A model generated the notes under the pieces. That model saw only the letters and a program-made list of their open reading frames with translations. It was not told the origin of the DNA and ran no database searches. A stretch of 64,000 nt of DNA from Chlorophyllum brunneum. Lineage: Eukaryota; Basidiomycota; Agaricomycetes; Agaricales; Agaricaceae. The stretch is from contig OY756148.1 of the NCBI GenBank assembly GCA_963576785.1, forward strand, positions 1,550,001 through 1,614,000, written 5' to 3'. Within the stretch, counting starts at the first letter, position 1, and the number at the start of each line of letters is the position of its first letter. Both the position numbers and the translations under genes were made by a program. This document shows, piece by piece, positions 21,159 to 34,231 of the stretch.

Positions 21159-22972
21159 TCACTTAACCCGAATCTGTGAATGCACATGTGCCCAGAGCGT
21201 ATTTACTTCTCTAGTATTATGTTCCCGACTGAAATGTACAGACCGCACATTAGGTGCCAAGCAATGAAAGAACTTGGTTACCACAATCGAGTTCTCAATC
21301 AACGAATCCCCAACTTCAATCGCCTGCATCTTCCTCAGCTTTCTCCGCGCCACGATCCCAAATACACTTCTTTCCGCCTCTGGCTTTTCCAACTTGCCCA
21401 AACCAGCGAGATCGCATAACTTAGGACAGTTGAAAACAGCATTCATCCAAATACTAAATTTCTCCAGATTCGGACAATGTTGAGCCAGACACCAAAAGCC
21501 GATCAAAGTCGTGTGAGGCCTGCCGGTACGTCCGCCCCTGCGATTACTCACAACGAACGTTGTTAGATTAGGCAATGCTCGGCCAATAACATCGAAGTCT
21601 TCATCCAGGAGGTCAACAAGGGCGTTAGTAAGGGAAATGAACCGGAGATTGGGGAAATGAGGCTGGCCATATGGTCCTGGTTGACACAGGATATGGAAGG
21701 CGTCAGAGAAGTTGCATATATACGATTGTAGTTCCTGTTCTGAGATGTCCTCTTCACTTTCACGACTTCCCTGAAACTCAACGAACTCTATTTTCGCATG
21801 GTGCTGATCTCCGATCAACGTCTCGAAAAAAGAGCAGAGGTCCTGCGGGATCAGGCGTGGTGGTCCACCGAAGAACTGGAAGCGCACAAGTTCTCGTGAA
21901 TTGATCTGTTTAAGAAGCCTGGAGTGGAAACAGCGTTCAAGAGGGCCGCCTCTTTCGACGCCATTGGGTAGTACGTATGAATGGAGATCGAGGGTATGGA
22001 AGGTTCGATTTGGGCTGAAGCCTTTGAAAGCGTTCATATTGAACCGTTGAATGTCAATGCTCACAGCCCTGAGAGGTTGGAGTGCTAGCGCCGTTCCGAT
22101 GGCGTCGGATGTGAGGGGAACCCCACAGATATTCAAATTTTTTGGCATACTCCGAGCCTTGGTGAGGTTGACAATTGACTGTGAAATGAGAGGTGAGAGG
22201 TCCGGTTGGCCATGATGGCAGTAGAAGCGGATGTTCTCCAATTTTTCGAGGATATGCAAGCTGAAAAAAAATGCCAGATCCGACTTGAACGAACAGGAGA
22301 ATGGGCCGTTTATGCGAACCTGGATGTTGAGAATACGGAGCTGAGGAGCTGTGAGGAAGTATTTCGTGTATCGTAATTGTTCTTCGACAGAGAGAAGGTA
22401 GTGGAGGTTGGGTAAGATGGGCGCATCGCCGAAACGGGCGTGAAGCGTCTTGACAACGTGTTCTGTTGGCTCAAGCCTATCAGCTGATGGCCCCCAGTCT
22501 TCAGTGATACGGCCAAACCACTTCACATATCGTGCATATTTGTCGAATTTCGCCCAATCTTTCTCCGTAGGAGTTCGTTTAAAGGTCTAAAAGATTATGG
22601 TAAAGCCAAAACGGAAGAATCATTGGGATAAAAAGTGACCACATACAAGAAAAGTTTTCGGGAACACCTTGTGCAAAGGCTTCAACACTGTTCTTCGCTC
22701 CTCGGAAGTGGTTCATCCCCAACAAAATGGAATCCAACAACATCCTGTCCCATAGTCAAAAGCAACAAATCCAACCCCGCAATATCGTGCCACAGATGCC
22801 TCATTGCCGGCTCGAAAAGGACCTTGCAGGTCAAGGCCGCAGAGAGTAACGTGGTTCCTTCGAATGGCTGCTCTGGGTTACGAGGTTGGCGACCACCAGT
22901 CCCGGGCCTCTGCACCCTGAGATTGAAAAAGACCTGATCCAATATTTCATCCAAGAACAAAGCTGGATGCAT
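21159..22972 (-). CDS. F-box protein with a leucine-rich-like C-terminal region, 3 exons, 570 aa
   Basis: The start ATG at 22972 gives MHPALFLDEILDQVFFNLRV, an F-box-like first helix, followed by LLSAALTCKVLFEPAMRHLWHDIAGLDLLL, the usual continuation in agaricomycete F-box proteins. Substrate-receptor subunits of SCF ubiquitin ligases have this layout. The rest (TPTEKDWAKFDKYARYVKWF, then many spaced Leu/Ile strands such as LRILNIQVRI and LRFISLTNAL) looks like degenerate leucine-rich repeats. Introns are 22587-22646 and, less certainly, 22701-22741 (41 bp, weak GTTGTT donor). The second is needed because the frame otherwise stops at SEEQC. All are phase 0 and sum to 1713 nt. Such genes are highly expanded in mushrooms, and the substrate is unknown. 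Confidence 0.72.
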
Positions 22973-23849
22973 AGGACAAGGTCCGTGCGGTTTCGTGGGT
23001 GGTCCAGGGGGGATGTGAGTGGTACAAGGACGGAAAGAAGACAAAAGCGGTTGGAATGGAGAGGACAGCCGTAAGGCTGACTGTGCCCTTGTTTTTAGGT
23101 TTTGCTTTAGAGGACTGCTATGGCATGGCGTGTGTTGTTGTTACTCGAGCACCTGATCAGTGTGACGATCAGACGATGTGGTGATATGATATCCTCCGAG
23201 TGACAGCAGACAGATAGGCCCAAAGAGTACACCTTCATTTTCGTGCGACATCGTGTCGATGGTATATATAATGGGCGCGTGTAGGTTTGTCCAGCTTCTA
23301 GACCCAAAAACCGACGTCTTCTGCCCAATCAGGATACCCGCCAGAATTGTGGTTCCAAATGCGGTGGTCAGCGCCGGCTGGCTGCAGGGTTGCGCCGCCG
23401 ACCTGGTTTTAAGCGCCGGGACTGCACGATGGGTCTCCTGGGTAAGGACGGGGGTTGGTGGAGCGCAGAGAGAGCTGCTCAAATAATCTGATCGTGTGAA
23501 AGAGCTTAAATGAAGACCTGTTCCGTTGATCGGTCAACTCTCCCGAGCCAGGCTTGTCGTCATTTCTGTCGTCATTGACAGAGGACAATATAATCTGGTA
23601 ATGCACGAAATACACAAATGCGTAATGAGTATGCTGAGTAGATGCACGTGTACAGAAATGGGGCCTGAAAGCAAGGAAAACGCAGCTCACAACAGGGAAA
23701 AGCAAGGAGAACGAGAGAACGAAAAACGATGTAGAAAGACTATCATGAGTGAGAAGGGACCCGCATATAACATCTACTCAGAATTATGAATTCAAGTGTA
23801 CCAGCACACTCAAAGAACGAAGGAAAGAAAAGAGGAAAAACATCACCAC
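22973..23849. other. Intergenic region
   Basis: Between the F-box start and the 3' end of the telomere-binding gene. The minus frames 23107-23328, 23141-23482 and 23409-23705 overlap each other and show no family signature. Confidence 0.4.
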
Positions 23850-26800
23850 TCAGACCAACCCTCCATCCCAACTCGCCCTCTTCCGCTTATTATCCATCCT
23901 CAACGTCCCACTCCCGTCCGTACCAGCAGCATTCAACATCAAATCCTTCGGATTCACAACCTGCTGACTCTGTACCCTCTGATGCCCCAACTGATTCTGT
24001 CTCGCCGTCGAAAACTGAGAAAGCTGCCTCGTCAGGCCCAACGGGGTGTTAAACACGTTCCCTGTGAACGTTTTCAACCCTCCTCCTCCACCTGTGCTTG
24101 CATTCCCATTCGAGTTAGACGTAGTCCCGGTATACCCGAACCCCGAACCCTGGCCTTGGTTATGTCCCTGCCCAAACGCATGATGTGCATGCCCATGCCC
24201 ATGGCTATGCATATAAAAAGGCTGAGCCAGATCCAGTGCTTGCCTCGCCTCTACCTCCGCCTGCGTCATTCCTACTCCCATCCCACTACCCGCCGTGGTG
24301 GTATTCGTGACCGTCGCAGGTGTATCAACCAACATAGCGCTAAACCCCTGTTGCTGCTGCTGTACTTGATTCTGATGTCCAAAGTTATAGTGCAAGTCAA
24401 GGAACGGTAAGTCTGGGTTGGTGTAAGCGTCTGTATTGACATGGGTACCAGGTTGTCCTAAAAATCCCAGCGTGCTGGTGTTGGCGGCTGGTGGGGGAGG
24501 GGAAGAAAAGAGCGCGCTGAATACGGATGGATTAGAACCTGTAGTTGTGTTCACACTAGGAGGTGAGGTAGGACTCGTGGAAATGGTCTTCGCAACAGGT
24601 GTCTTTGCCCTCCAAATCTCTGAATGAGAAGGGAACGGTGGGAACGTCGTCATCGATAGCGAGTGTCCATGACCAAGTCCTTGTCCCTGACCATGCGAAT
24701 GGTGCACCGTACTACTCAATGACCTCTTCACACCAGGCGTGCTGGGCATCGCATTCCCACTCGAGACATTCCCACTCGTCAACGACCTCCCACGCTCCGC
24801 TCCTTCGGCTCCCGTGTTGGCAGTTGCAGGACCAAACGACATCCCCAACGAATTACTAGCACTGGGGGGACTTCCATTCTTCCCCTCACTCGGTGGCACA
24901 GAGATCGACCTCCCAGCCTGTCCTTGTCCTTGTTGCGTCCCTTGATTCTGAACAAACAACCCTCCCCCGCTCGATGCTCCCGCCCCTGTTCCACCAAGTC
25001 CAACCCCAAACATCGAATACTTTCTTGATCCCCTCACAGCATGATGCATCACAGGCGTCGCAGGTGGAGTCAGATTATTGATATCCACCAACGCATTTTG
25101 TGCCTGCGCGAATTCGATAAGATCCAAATCATCTAGGCTGAATCGACCCCCAAAGGGAGTCATGACAGGTCCAGGTGTGGCCGACGGCGACGAAGAGGAA
25201 GGTACATGTGCGCTTGGACTAATCGAGAGTGAGAGAGAGTGACCGTGTGTTGGTGTATGCGGGTGTTGATGGAGATGAGAATGTACGTGAGGATGAATGG
25301 AGTGTTGTTGATGAATAAGAGGGGATGATGGCATATGCCCTAACGTCATTCTCCTCGTTTGTTGCGGTGATGTATTCGCCGAGTTGGACTTTGCGCCTCC
25401 ACTAACTGATCTTTGCGTTTGTCGTTTGCCAGGCGATGACAATCCGCTGCCACCAGCGTCAACAACAATGGTCTTCCGCGTACTCGTAGTGCCATCCATA
25501 GCATCATCTTCAACCCCAACCTCCTGCATCTCCTCATCCACATCTTGTGAATCATTCAAATTGATATCTCCCAACGCAATTTCATCAATCGCAGAAGGCG
25601 CATGTAACTGCATCGGGTTGATACTCCCCTTTCCGTCGCCTACAGCCCCATCACTACCTCTTTCAGCATCATCACCACCCCGACCGATTTTCTCATCACC
25701 CTTCGGGATACCCATAAGTCCAAGACCACCGCCGTTCGCGCTCGCCGGAGTACTATTAGTAGCACCAGCACTGGTTCCACCCGGCGCATACGCACTCCCA
25801 ATCCATCCAAACCCACCACCAATTCCATACCCCCTTGCACCAAAAATCAAATCACCCGCATAATCAGAATGATGAGTAATGGCCCTTCCAGTTCCACTCG
25901 AAGCACCGGGATTGACATAACCCATGGAATTATACACACCATCATTGAAATCATCCGAGAATGCACTCTGATTATCTTCGTTGCCACCGAAACTGACTTC
26001 GGAGCTTAGATCCCCAGCGAAGGATTCAGAACTGAAGGGACCGCTTAAACCACCTCCTGAACCGACACTGCTAAGTGCGGATGAAGACCAGGCGGAAGAG
26101 TTGTTGGCTGCGGAGAAGGGTGATGATAGAGCCAAGGCGGAAGAGGAAGGTGGCCATAGATCATAACGATCAATAACACCATGGTGTTGATGCGAATTGT
26201 AATAATTAATCATATTCAAAGGAAGGTTGAGCGTCGTCAGATTGGTTATGTTTCCTATGAGTGGGTTCGTTGTCTGAGTGGAGGCGGGGGCGGAATTCGC
26301 ATTGGTTGCATTTGTAGTGGCGGAAGCACTAGCGCCGGTAGCGGTGTTGGTGTTGGTGTTGGAAGGTAAGAGTGGATGAGAGGTGTTGAGCGGCGTGAGA
26401 TTGTATGGTGTGAATGGAGAGGAAGGTGAGAAATACGATGAGGATGTACCCGTACCTGGCGCACTACTCCCATTGGGCGTGAATGAATGATCGAGTCGCG
26501 GGTTGGGTGAAAGCCAATCTTGCGGTCCCCAGGCAGATTGACCAATCTTGGGTCCATCATGTTGATGTAAGGTATGGTGGGTCTGAGAGTGCGCATGAGA
26601 GTTGCTATTGGCGGTAACCGAACTCCCGTTTGGATTACTCCCGCCTCCTCCGCCATCGTTGACGTTACTGGAAGTATTCCGTGGCGAGGACCAGGTGTGG
26701 TGTGTATGGGTTGGTGTATTGATGCCGGTGCGTTGAGAAGTCGGATTCGGACTTGGCTGTTGTGGGTGATTGTCAAGGGCAGAGGGAGGGTACTCGGAGA

Positions 26801-28084
26801 GAGGGTCAGAGGAGATGGGGTCGAGTAATCGCATCCCAATTTCATCGACATCGTCAATGAACGAACGTTCAACAGTCGATGTTGGACTGAGGATGCGCAA
26901 AGTGAGGTCATTCTTCTTCACCCCATCCACAAGCACACTCGTTCCCATCGACAACAATGGTGTCTTGGGCACATTAGTCGTAACACTCGAACTCATCTCC
27001 CCATCATCATCCTCTGGCCCCGAACTATCTTCATCCTCCGAGCAAGCCGTACTCTGAGGTACACTCTTCGTTCCACCTCTCAACAAAATTCCTTGGCTCG
27101 TTTGTGCTCTTCTTCTCCTTACACCTCTCACAGGGCCCGTCTTTCCCGAACTGCTCAACGCGAGTTGATCATCCGTCGCGGCACGTCCAACAACAGGCGT
27201 CCTCGAGTCCTCAATCAACTGATCCTTCTTCTTCTTACTCGTATTGTTCCTAGGTTTGTACCCAGCCGCCTGATACAACTCGGGGAACGCATTCCTGAAC
27301 CTGTCTCGAAGGTCTGTGGAGCGGCGGTTTTGTTCTTGAAAAATAGGGTCCTTGACGATAGTGGCCCAGACGGTGCCATGTTTCTCATAGCCAGCTTTGA
27401 GTGCACGGTCTTCTTCCTCTGTGAAAGGCCGTCGGCGTTTACTCCGCGTCTTTTCAAACAACGACGAGCCGTCCGGGAGTGTGGAGCGGACCTTTGATGA
27501 AAGGTGTGTACGGGCGTTGGGGTAGTGTTTCTTGTAGGCGTCTGGGAAGTATGTGCGGAATCTGTAAAAGGACGCACGTGGAGACGTTAAATTAATGAAA
27601 AGAGGATTGCGATTGGAGTAAACAGACCGGTCTTTGAGATCGACAGGTGAACGATTATCAAACTTGAGTGTGGGGTCGCTCAGGATCGTCTTCCAGTTTC
27701 CAACGCCGTGCTGCTCGGCGATTGTTAGTTACTGGCCGCAGTCACTAATGGACTGCGTACGCGGTTACAGCCTTCAACAAGCATCTGTGTCTCTTCGGGA
27801 GACCACTTCTTCCTTGGCTTCTTTTCTGGGACGGGCGCAGCAGCATCCTGGGTCTCCGTCTTGCGTATCTTGCCCTTCTTGGGCTCCTTTGGGGTGGTCT
27901 GTAGGGCACTCTGGTTGTCTGGGGAGTGTTGGCTGGTGTTGCTGGGGCCGGCGATGCCGGTGTCGTCGCGGAAGGACCAGGGGGTGCGTGGAGAAGATGC
28001 GGGGAGGGCGAGAGAGACTCTGCGCTGCTTGAGGGCGGGAAAGGGCGCGGTGAAGGAGAAGTCTGCGGAGGGAGGAGAAGCCAT
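23850..28084 (-). CDS. Double-Myb telomere-repeat-binding protein (Tay1/Teb1-like), 3 exons, 1372 aa
   Basis: Nuclear DNA-binding protein. Introns are 27711-27760 and 27562-27627, and the exons sum to 4119 nt. Two telobox-type Myb/SANT domains lie in tandem. The first is at residues about 91-145 (RKKWSPEETQMLVEG, GVGNWKTIL, then VDLKDRFRTYF). The second is at about 178-232 (RRPFTEEEDRALKAGY, GTVWATIVKDP, then TDLRDRFRNAFP). The VDLKDRF/TDLRDRF third helix is the telobox signature that reads TTAGGG repeats. The pair close to the N-terminus matches Yarrowia Tay1, Ustilago Tay1 and S. pombe Teb1. About 1100 residues of Ser/Asn/Gly/Gln/His-rich low complexity follow, with no domain I recognise. 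The start ATG at 28084 lies 90 bp downstream of the Rpn9 stop on the same strand. Roles as a telomere shield or transcription factor are both known in the family. Confidence 0.85.
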
Positions 28085-28174
28085 GGGGAGGGTGGAAATA
28101 CAGAAAATATTAAATAAGGGGAGGCCTGGCACGTTGCTTGTGCGTTGTATTCTGATCTACGCTACTTCCCACGC

Positions 28175-29746
28175 TCATTTCTCTTCCACCTCTGCTGCAA
28201 TCCGCGCCTCGACTTCGTTCAGCTTCGACACCCACTCGTCCAGTCGCTGCCCAAGCCCCCCAATCTGCTCCCGAGAGAGCACCCGGGGTTGCACCCAGCT
28301 AATGTACGCCTTTTCCTCCACCTCGTCCAACGACCCACGGATGAGCTTCAGGCTATGCATATCCACATCACCACGAGGCACTGATCAGAAAACGTTTCTC
28401 CACTGACCTCAGGGCTTTCATCACCAAGTGCTCGACCTCATCCACCGGCAACCGCGTCTCTTCTCCAATCGTCCGGAAACTCATCGTCCGGTTGCTCGCT
28501 GGCCTCTTGAACACACTCTCGATTAGTGCCATCAAACATATCTTTTGCCTCAAGAACGCATAGTTCTCTTGCAGAATCGGCTGTTTCCGAACATGCAATG
28601 ACGCGTACAGCCCCAAGGTTATCGCAGCACAATCACCAAAAAAGTTTTTTGAAGATACAGATATGTCAGCGATAGGGAAACAAGCTGCTGCAGCGTGCTT
28701 ACCTCCTGCGGGAACAAAGGAGCGAGCGCCTCGAATTTGCCGATATTCCCTTCGTTGAACGTGAACAGCAGTTTCTTAATCCACTCGTGCGGCGTCCCGT
28801 TGAACGCGTCCAAGATTGGATGCATCAACTACAACAACATGTCAGATAACAAAGAACCCCCAAACGTGTGTCTGACGCACCAATTCACCAAAATTATATA
28901 TCGTATCTGCCAAGAACGCAGAGATAGCTAGGTCGTGCGCCCGTACCAGTCTCTCCTCACTAGACATATCCTGTTCAAGATCAACACATGCGAGATAGAG
29001 GAGCGAATCCCTGTAATAGGGCGCATACTCCGCTTTCGCCTGTCAATTTATATCTCAGTACAAAGAAACCCACCCTGACAAAGTGTAAAATCACCCACCT
29101 TATAATAGTCAGCAGCAACACCATAATAAGCCGCGTTTACGCCCCCATCTACACCCTCCAGTGCGTCCAGCACCTTCCACGCAGCATCCATATCTGTCTT
29201 TGTACCCTCCAAATCACCAAACACTAGCTTCGCATGTGCGATCGTTGCAAGAAGTAATACGTGAGCCTCTGGTGACTTTGTAATGTCAATGCGGGAGAGG
29301 AGGGACGTAAGGAAGTTTAGATGTGTTTGTGGGTCTGTCCAACGCGCATATACCAAGGTCAGTAATCAGTTAGGGCACCGTATATGTTAAGCAACATACT
29401 GTCGATATCCTTCACAACTTTGACTCCCATCTCGACCAACTTCAACTGATTAATCTTTCCTTCAAAGTCCCTCACGAACCGCTCAAACGTGTCCACGCGA
29501 TACGGTCTCGCCAACGGGTGATCAAAGAATTCAAACAACTTTCTCGTCAACTGATGCCATAACCTTGAAAAACGAAAAGCTAATTTGGGCTATAATACTA
29601 AGAAGGAAAGGGTGAACGCACTTCTTCGTATACAGAGTCCTGAACGACTCAAAGAATGGGTGAAGGTCTGCTGGTGTATTGCTCAATGCAAGCGCAATAA
29701 ATTCGTCCAAGACGAATTTCGGTGGTTGTCCAGTCGTCGGTGCCAT
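28175..29746 (-). CDS. RPN9: 26S proteasome lid subunit Rpn9/PSMD13, 7 exons, 386 aa
   Basis: PCI-domain subunit of the proteasome 19S lid. The sequence reads MAPTTGQPPKFVLDEFIALA, a helical-repeat N-terminal half (LTRKLFEFFDHPLARPYR, FVRDFEGKINQLKLV, YYKAKAEYAPYYRDSLLYLA), and a C-terminal PCI/winged-helix part (FRTIGEETRLPVDEVEHLVMKALSLKLI-type). It ends in a helix, RLDEWVSKLNEVEARIAAEV. Introns: 29564-29621, 29335-29399, 29040-29098, 28829-28880, 28581-28702 (122 bp, long for this genome) and 28353-28407. The exons sum to 1161 nt, and the length is close to human PSMD13. The ATG at 29746 was chosen over the upstream near-cognate codon. Confidence 0.93.
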
Positions 29747-30297
29747 AGTCAAGTCCAGAAGGGAAAGTACACTTCTTCACGAATAGAGAAAGATCCAAGT
29801 AACAATCGCTGTGGTTATAAATCCACAGGCAAATTCAGAGAACGTGGATCCGAATGTCTCGAGATCACAACTCCACACTATATCCAACAAGATCAGTCTC
29901 GACTTTGTGAAGGAACCATAAGAACGTACCAGGGTTTTCAGTTACAAAGGTTTATCAACGCGTCGAGGTCGAGGTTATGCAGTCAAAAGACAAGATATCT
30001 ATAACACCAAACACAGTCCAATCGCGTCAGGGTCCTTCACATTAGAGTGACGCGTCGTCCTTTGCCTCGTGGGATGATTTTAAAACACGCACAAATAATA
30101 TAGACAGCCCGGGCCGTCCGGTCACTCATTTAACTACTGGAAGTTCCATGACGCTCAAAATTTTGCTAGAAGAATGCTATACATACAGCACCTCACAGCA
30201 ATTGCCAAGTATCCTTTTGAAGAAATCCACGGGGGACGACTCACCGGCGGTTATCCCCTTCCATGTGAACTCATCGTCAAATGATTCTTCATGGGGG
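29747..30297. other. Upstream region of RPN9
   Basis: Non-coding 5' flank. Plus frames here are shadows with no resemblance or splice support. Confidence 0.4.
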
Positions 30298-30497
30298 NNN
30301 NNNNNNNNNNNNNNNNNNNNNNNNNNNNNNNNNNNNNNNNNNNNNNNNNNNNNNNNNNNNNNNNNNNNNNNNNNNNNNNNNNNNNNNNNNNNNNNNNNNN
30401 NNNNNNNNNNNNNNNNNNNNNNNNNNNNNNNNNNNNNNNNNNNNNNNNNNNNNNNNNNNNNNNNNNNNNNNNNNNNNNNNNNNNNNNNNNNNNNNNN
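30298..30497. other. Assembly gap (200 N)
   Basis: A run of exactly 200 N, so the true gap size is probably unknown. Any open frames through it are artefacts. Confidence 0.99.
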
Positions 30498-33400
30498 CTC
30501 GGTCGTTTGTTGATCGGGGTGGGCATAGGCTTCCCCCGGAGTTCCTTTCGAAGGTCACCAGGACATTAGATTATCTGCGGCAAGCTATCAGTTCTGTTTG
30601 TGGGCGCATCTGCCGAGGGTGTTACTCCACAGGTTTCCGGCACAATGATACGGACAGGCTGACCCTATGAAGTTTGGCCGTATTCTTACTGGCACTTCGG
30701 TCCCATACTCTAGTCTGGGGATAGGTTTGTCCGAGACGAGGTGCTGGGCTGTGGGGAGGCCTCAGCTGGTCTATTCGGATAGGGAAGACGAACCAGAAGT
30801 CGGCAGATTCGGTTGTAGATTTACTACCAGAGAACGAAAGAACACCAGCAGCAGCCTTTTTATTTGATGTTCACTAATCAGTTACTGTCGATCTATATTC
30901 TTCTTTGACAAGATGCCGTTAACCGGATCAAGCCACACCAGCTGCCTCTGTCATGTCGGGCATGGACTTTACGGCGGCTTCGAATGACAACGCTGAAGTG
31001 CAATTCACCACTTGCCTCCCGACGAGGTCAAATACCTAGAGAGCAACCCAAAAGGCGCATCGGAAAACTGCGGACTCACTACATTCAAGCAACCTAACAA
31101 GCATGTAGTTTATTCCGCCCTCGTCACCGTCAGTCTCTCCGGCATCCTACCATGGCACAGAATCAACGTTTCGATTATTACTCAGTTACAATTCCCGCTC
31201 TCACGACCCAGAGAATTTTTGCAGCGTCACCTGGTGCCACGCCGACTCAGGAACTCTCATGGGACTCAAGGCCTCCGATCAGCTTCCCTCTTCACTCGTG
31301 TGGGTGGAGCTCAGAAAGTCATACTCATTACCATCACCGACACCGATAGTCCTTCTCGTCGCTTCATCTCGAGCGCGTCGCGGCTATCATTCGCTTTGAT
31401 ATCAACAACCCCGGGCGACTCACCCGCCGGATACTGGAAGGTTCCAAATGGCTTACAGAGGCATGAAAATTCACGCTGTAGATCGTCAAGTCATCATTGA
31501 TCGAGAGATCAAGAGACAGCATGGTACACAAGCACTGCTCTCGAGCTTATTTCAACTTGATGCATTTGGCTGAAACTACTTCAATGTTCGAGGACTGTCT
31601 ATTTTCAACTGACCATGCCGAAACCCTCCTCCTCGCCTCTGAATCACCCATTCAATCTTCCATCAGCAACAATAAGAACGCTTGGCAAGAAGCCTCTCCC
31701 GGAATCGAATGCATCTTGTGGAGCGTTACTCCCTCAAACGCTTGGGTATTGATTCACGGTTACTCATCATGATTGACATTGTGCATGGCTGTCTTGTGGA
31801 ACTATGAAACTGGTGGTACTTCTGTTCAGAAAAACATTCATCTCGCGGTCATAATGGAATGCGGTCATAATGGGATGACACAGTCCCTGCTCAGCGCTTC
31901 CGCCACACCCACTTTGAACCGGTTAGGCTAATCCAAATGTGGCCCTAGAAGGTACCCTTTCACGCTCTATCCTAATCTAGCTGTGTCGTGACCTGAGCCG
32001 CAGTAATTCGAATTCGGGGGAGGAAGTATTGCACGAGGTAAGATCCAAAGTTAACTCACTGCAATCATAAATTCACGCATGCAAGTCGAGAACGCGACCC
32101 CGAGCTTACCCGGAAGTCCGTCCCGGCAGTTTCTGTCACCTTGGTTGGGATCGATCGATCTGGGACTTGAGATGCATCATATCAAGCACGTAAGGGGTTG
32201 GTTCGACATCGAGTGACACCAGGCCAGGTAGAGATTATGAAACAGGAAGTTATCCGGGCGGATGATTGACGAACCCAAAGCAAGCTAGGGCTGCCAGATT
32301 CCCGACGTCAACTAACGCATGTCTCTTTGCTTGCACGCTCACGGTCTGAATCTTATATGTTTACCATCGTCCAGACACTCCACACAGCAGGTTCAATTTC
32401 TCCTGTTCTCATTTCTCGGCCATCTAAAATTGCAATTATACCTAAAGCCTATCAAGTAGCCGCGGTGCGACCGGGTTTAGGTGGGGATTTCGGTCACAAT
32501 GTCTCGCGGGCTTCCCGACCCAGAAGGCGGTAACACGCGCGCCCGCCCTCAGTCGAACTCAGTGGGGTCTTGGGGAACGGAAATCTCTGAATCTATGTGA
32601 CCACTGTCGAAGTCTGGCTGCCGGGCATTCAGAGAAAGAAATGTATGATTCGCTCCCGATCGTTTGTAGGTACATATCCGTTTATGCAAAGGTTTCAATA
32701 AAGGGTAAGAGTTTGTTTGTGAAATCAGAACCAAATATTCCAGTCCGACAGTCCGACCTTCCCCGCCTGGGCATTTCAAGGTTCCCACAGTCTCCCGCTC
32801 TTATCCATTTAAAAACGTAGGTCTCTGTTTGCAAGCTTCGGTGGACGTCCCCGATGTGACACTGTTATGACTCCGGACGGACGATTTCTCCAAAGTTTCG
32901 GTCGAAGCGACATCTTACCTGGTCAACTGCTACTTCTTTACCTCTGCCTCCGCTCAAGATCTGCCGATAACCTTCGAGCTCACCAGCACCAGGAACACTT
33001 GATGTTTTTTGACCCTCGAGAATCAATACGTTATCTTCCATAGTTCTGGGCTCCAGTCACTACTCACATTCCAGCAGGCCCAGCACAACAACCAGCGCAT
33101 CAATGTCTATTTTTAACCGCTGTTGTTCAACCTGTATCTTGAACTGATGCCTCCCAGTTTGTAGCTCGTTCGGCCCGAACGCATCCTTTGCACGGGTCCT
33201 CTGTGCCTCTTCATTTCTTTCTCTCAGGGCTGTTCCACAGCTCGATCGGAGTGGACCAATAGGTTTTCGCTATTCCACAAACCACTTCGGTCACAGCCAT
33301 CACACAACTATCTGCTGCACATGGGGTCTTCGGATGGTATAACGTTGGGACGCAGGTCGTCACAACCTGCTCCGTGAATCCACTATTGGGTTGTGTAGTT

Positions 33401-34231
33401 CTTTGGAATTTGGGTATCCACAGTGCCACTCCAAAAAGGACTGTTGAAACGACGATGTGAGAAGAAATGGAATAAGAAGGCCAAACATCAGTCATACAGG
33501 ACTAAACACCAGACCAACTGGTCATGCAGCTCATTCCACAATTTCTACTCTCTCTCGCTGTGCGTTTGTAGTTCTTCCCGCAATGGGACGGCCCAGGCGG
33601 ACCAATGTGCTCAACTGTGACTCCTTTATGACGCTCCCGGCGGCTCTCTTGGTGGCATCGCTACCTACAGATGTAGGTGCTATCTTCGGGTTAACACCTA
33701 ACCGAATTCTTCCTGTCGAAGCTCTTAACTTTGACGTTGCTTTCATCTGAAATGATTCCGCTCCCCAAAAACCACGTGATGTATCATCTGGAGCACGTTT
33801 GATTATATCCAATCACCCAGTCAACTCACCATACACCACGGGGCGCCCTCGGCGAACCTCCGCCGGGGCTGGACTTGCCAATCAGGTAACATCAGTGCCA
33901 CACGCAGCCATAGCCACAAGATGAAAGATAGCGTATTTCAGCCCCGATGATGGAATAGTGGCCTTTGAAATCAAACGTCCCTTGTAATGAGAAACGGGAC
34001 GAAAACGTGTGTTGTGTTACAACTAGGCTAGGCTGATTGATGAACCTCATCGAGAGCCACTCGTGCTTCTGATCCGATGATAACGCCGAAAGCTACACCG
34101 GAACCCGACCCATATTTGGCCCTTTTCAAATGACGCTAGAAGGAGGTAAGCGTTCTTTGAATGTATAAGACATGACTTCTTTACTAGACGTTCCAATTAC
34201 GCACAAACATTGACCTCGATCCCATATCATC
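30498..34231. other. Gene-poor region with possible relics
   Basis: Nearly 3.7 kb without a gene I can support. Plus frames at 31012-31500 and 31497-31772 and minus frames at 33211-33495 and 33531-33812 are open but join into no recognisable protein. A coding-like minus segment around 33069-33290 (ALRERNEEAQRTRAKDAFGP...LVVVLGLLECE) is charged and coiled-coil-like. A short direct repeat GCGGTCATAATGG occurs at about 31847 and 31861. Together with the adjacent gap this looks like decayed sequence. Confidence 0.35.

Noticed and set aside
30148..30670. Open frames running through the N block
   Set aside because: They are artefacts of translating the assembly gap.
33211..33850. Minus-strand frames with HFFSHRRFNSPF and MAVTEVVCGIA, loosely like STE3 TM5-TM6 (HFFQRRLIFA; MAITEMIWGVA)
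   Set aside because: The resemblance covers only a few residues in two different frames, the RPW/FSRV loop is absent, and a better coding-like segment follows in yet another frame. Too weak to call a receptor relic.
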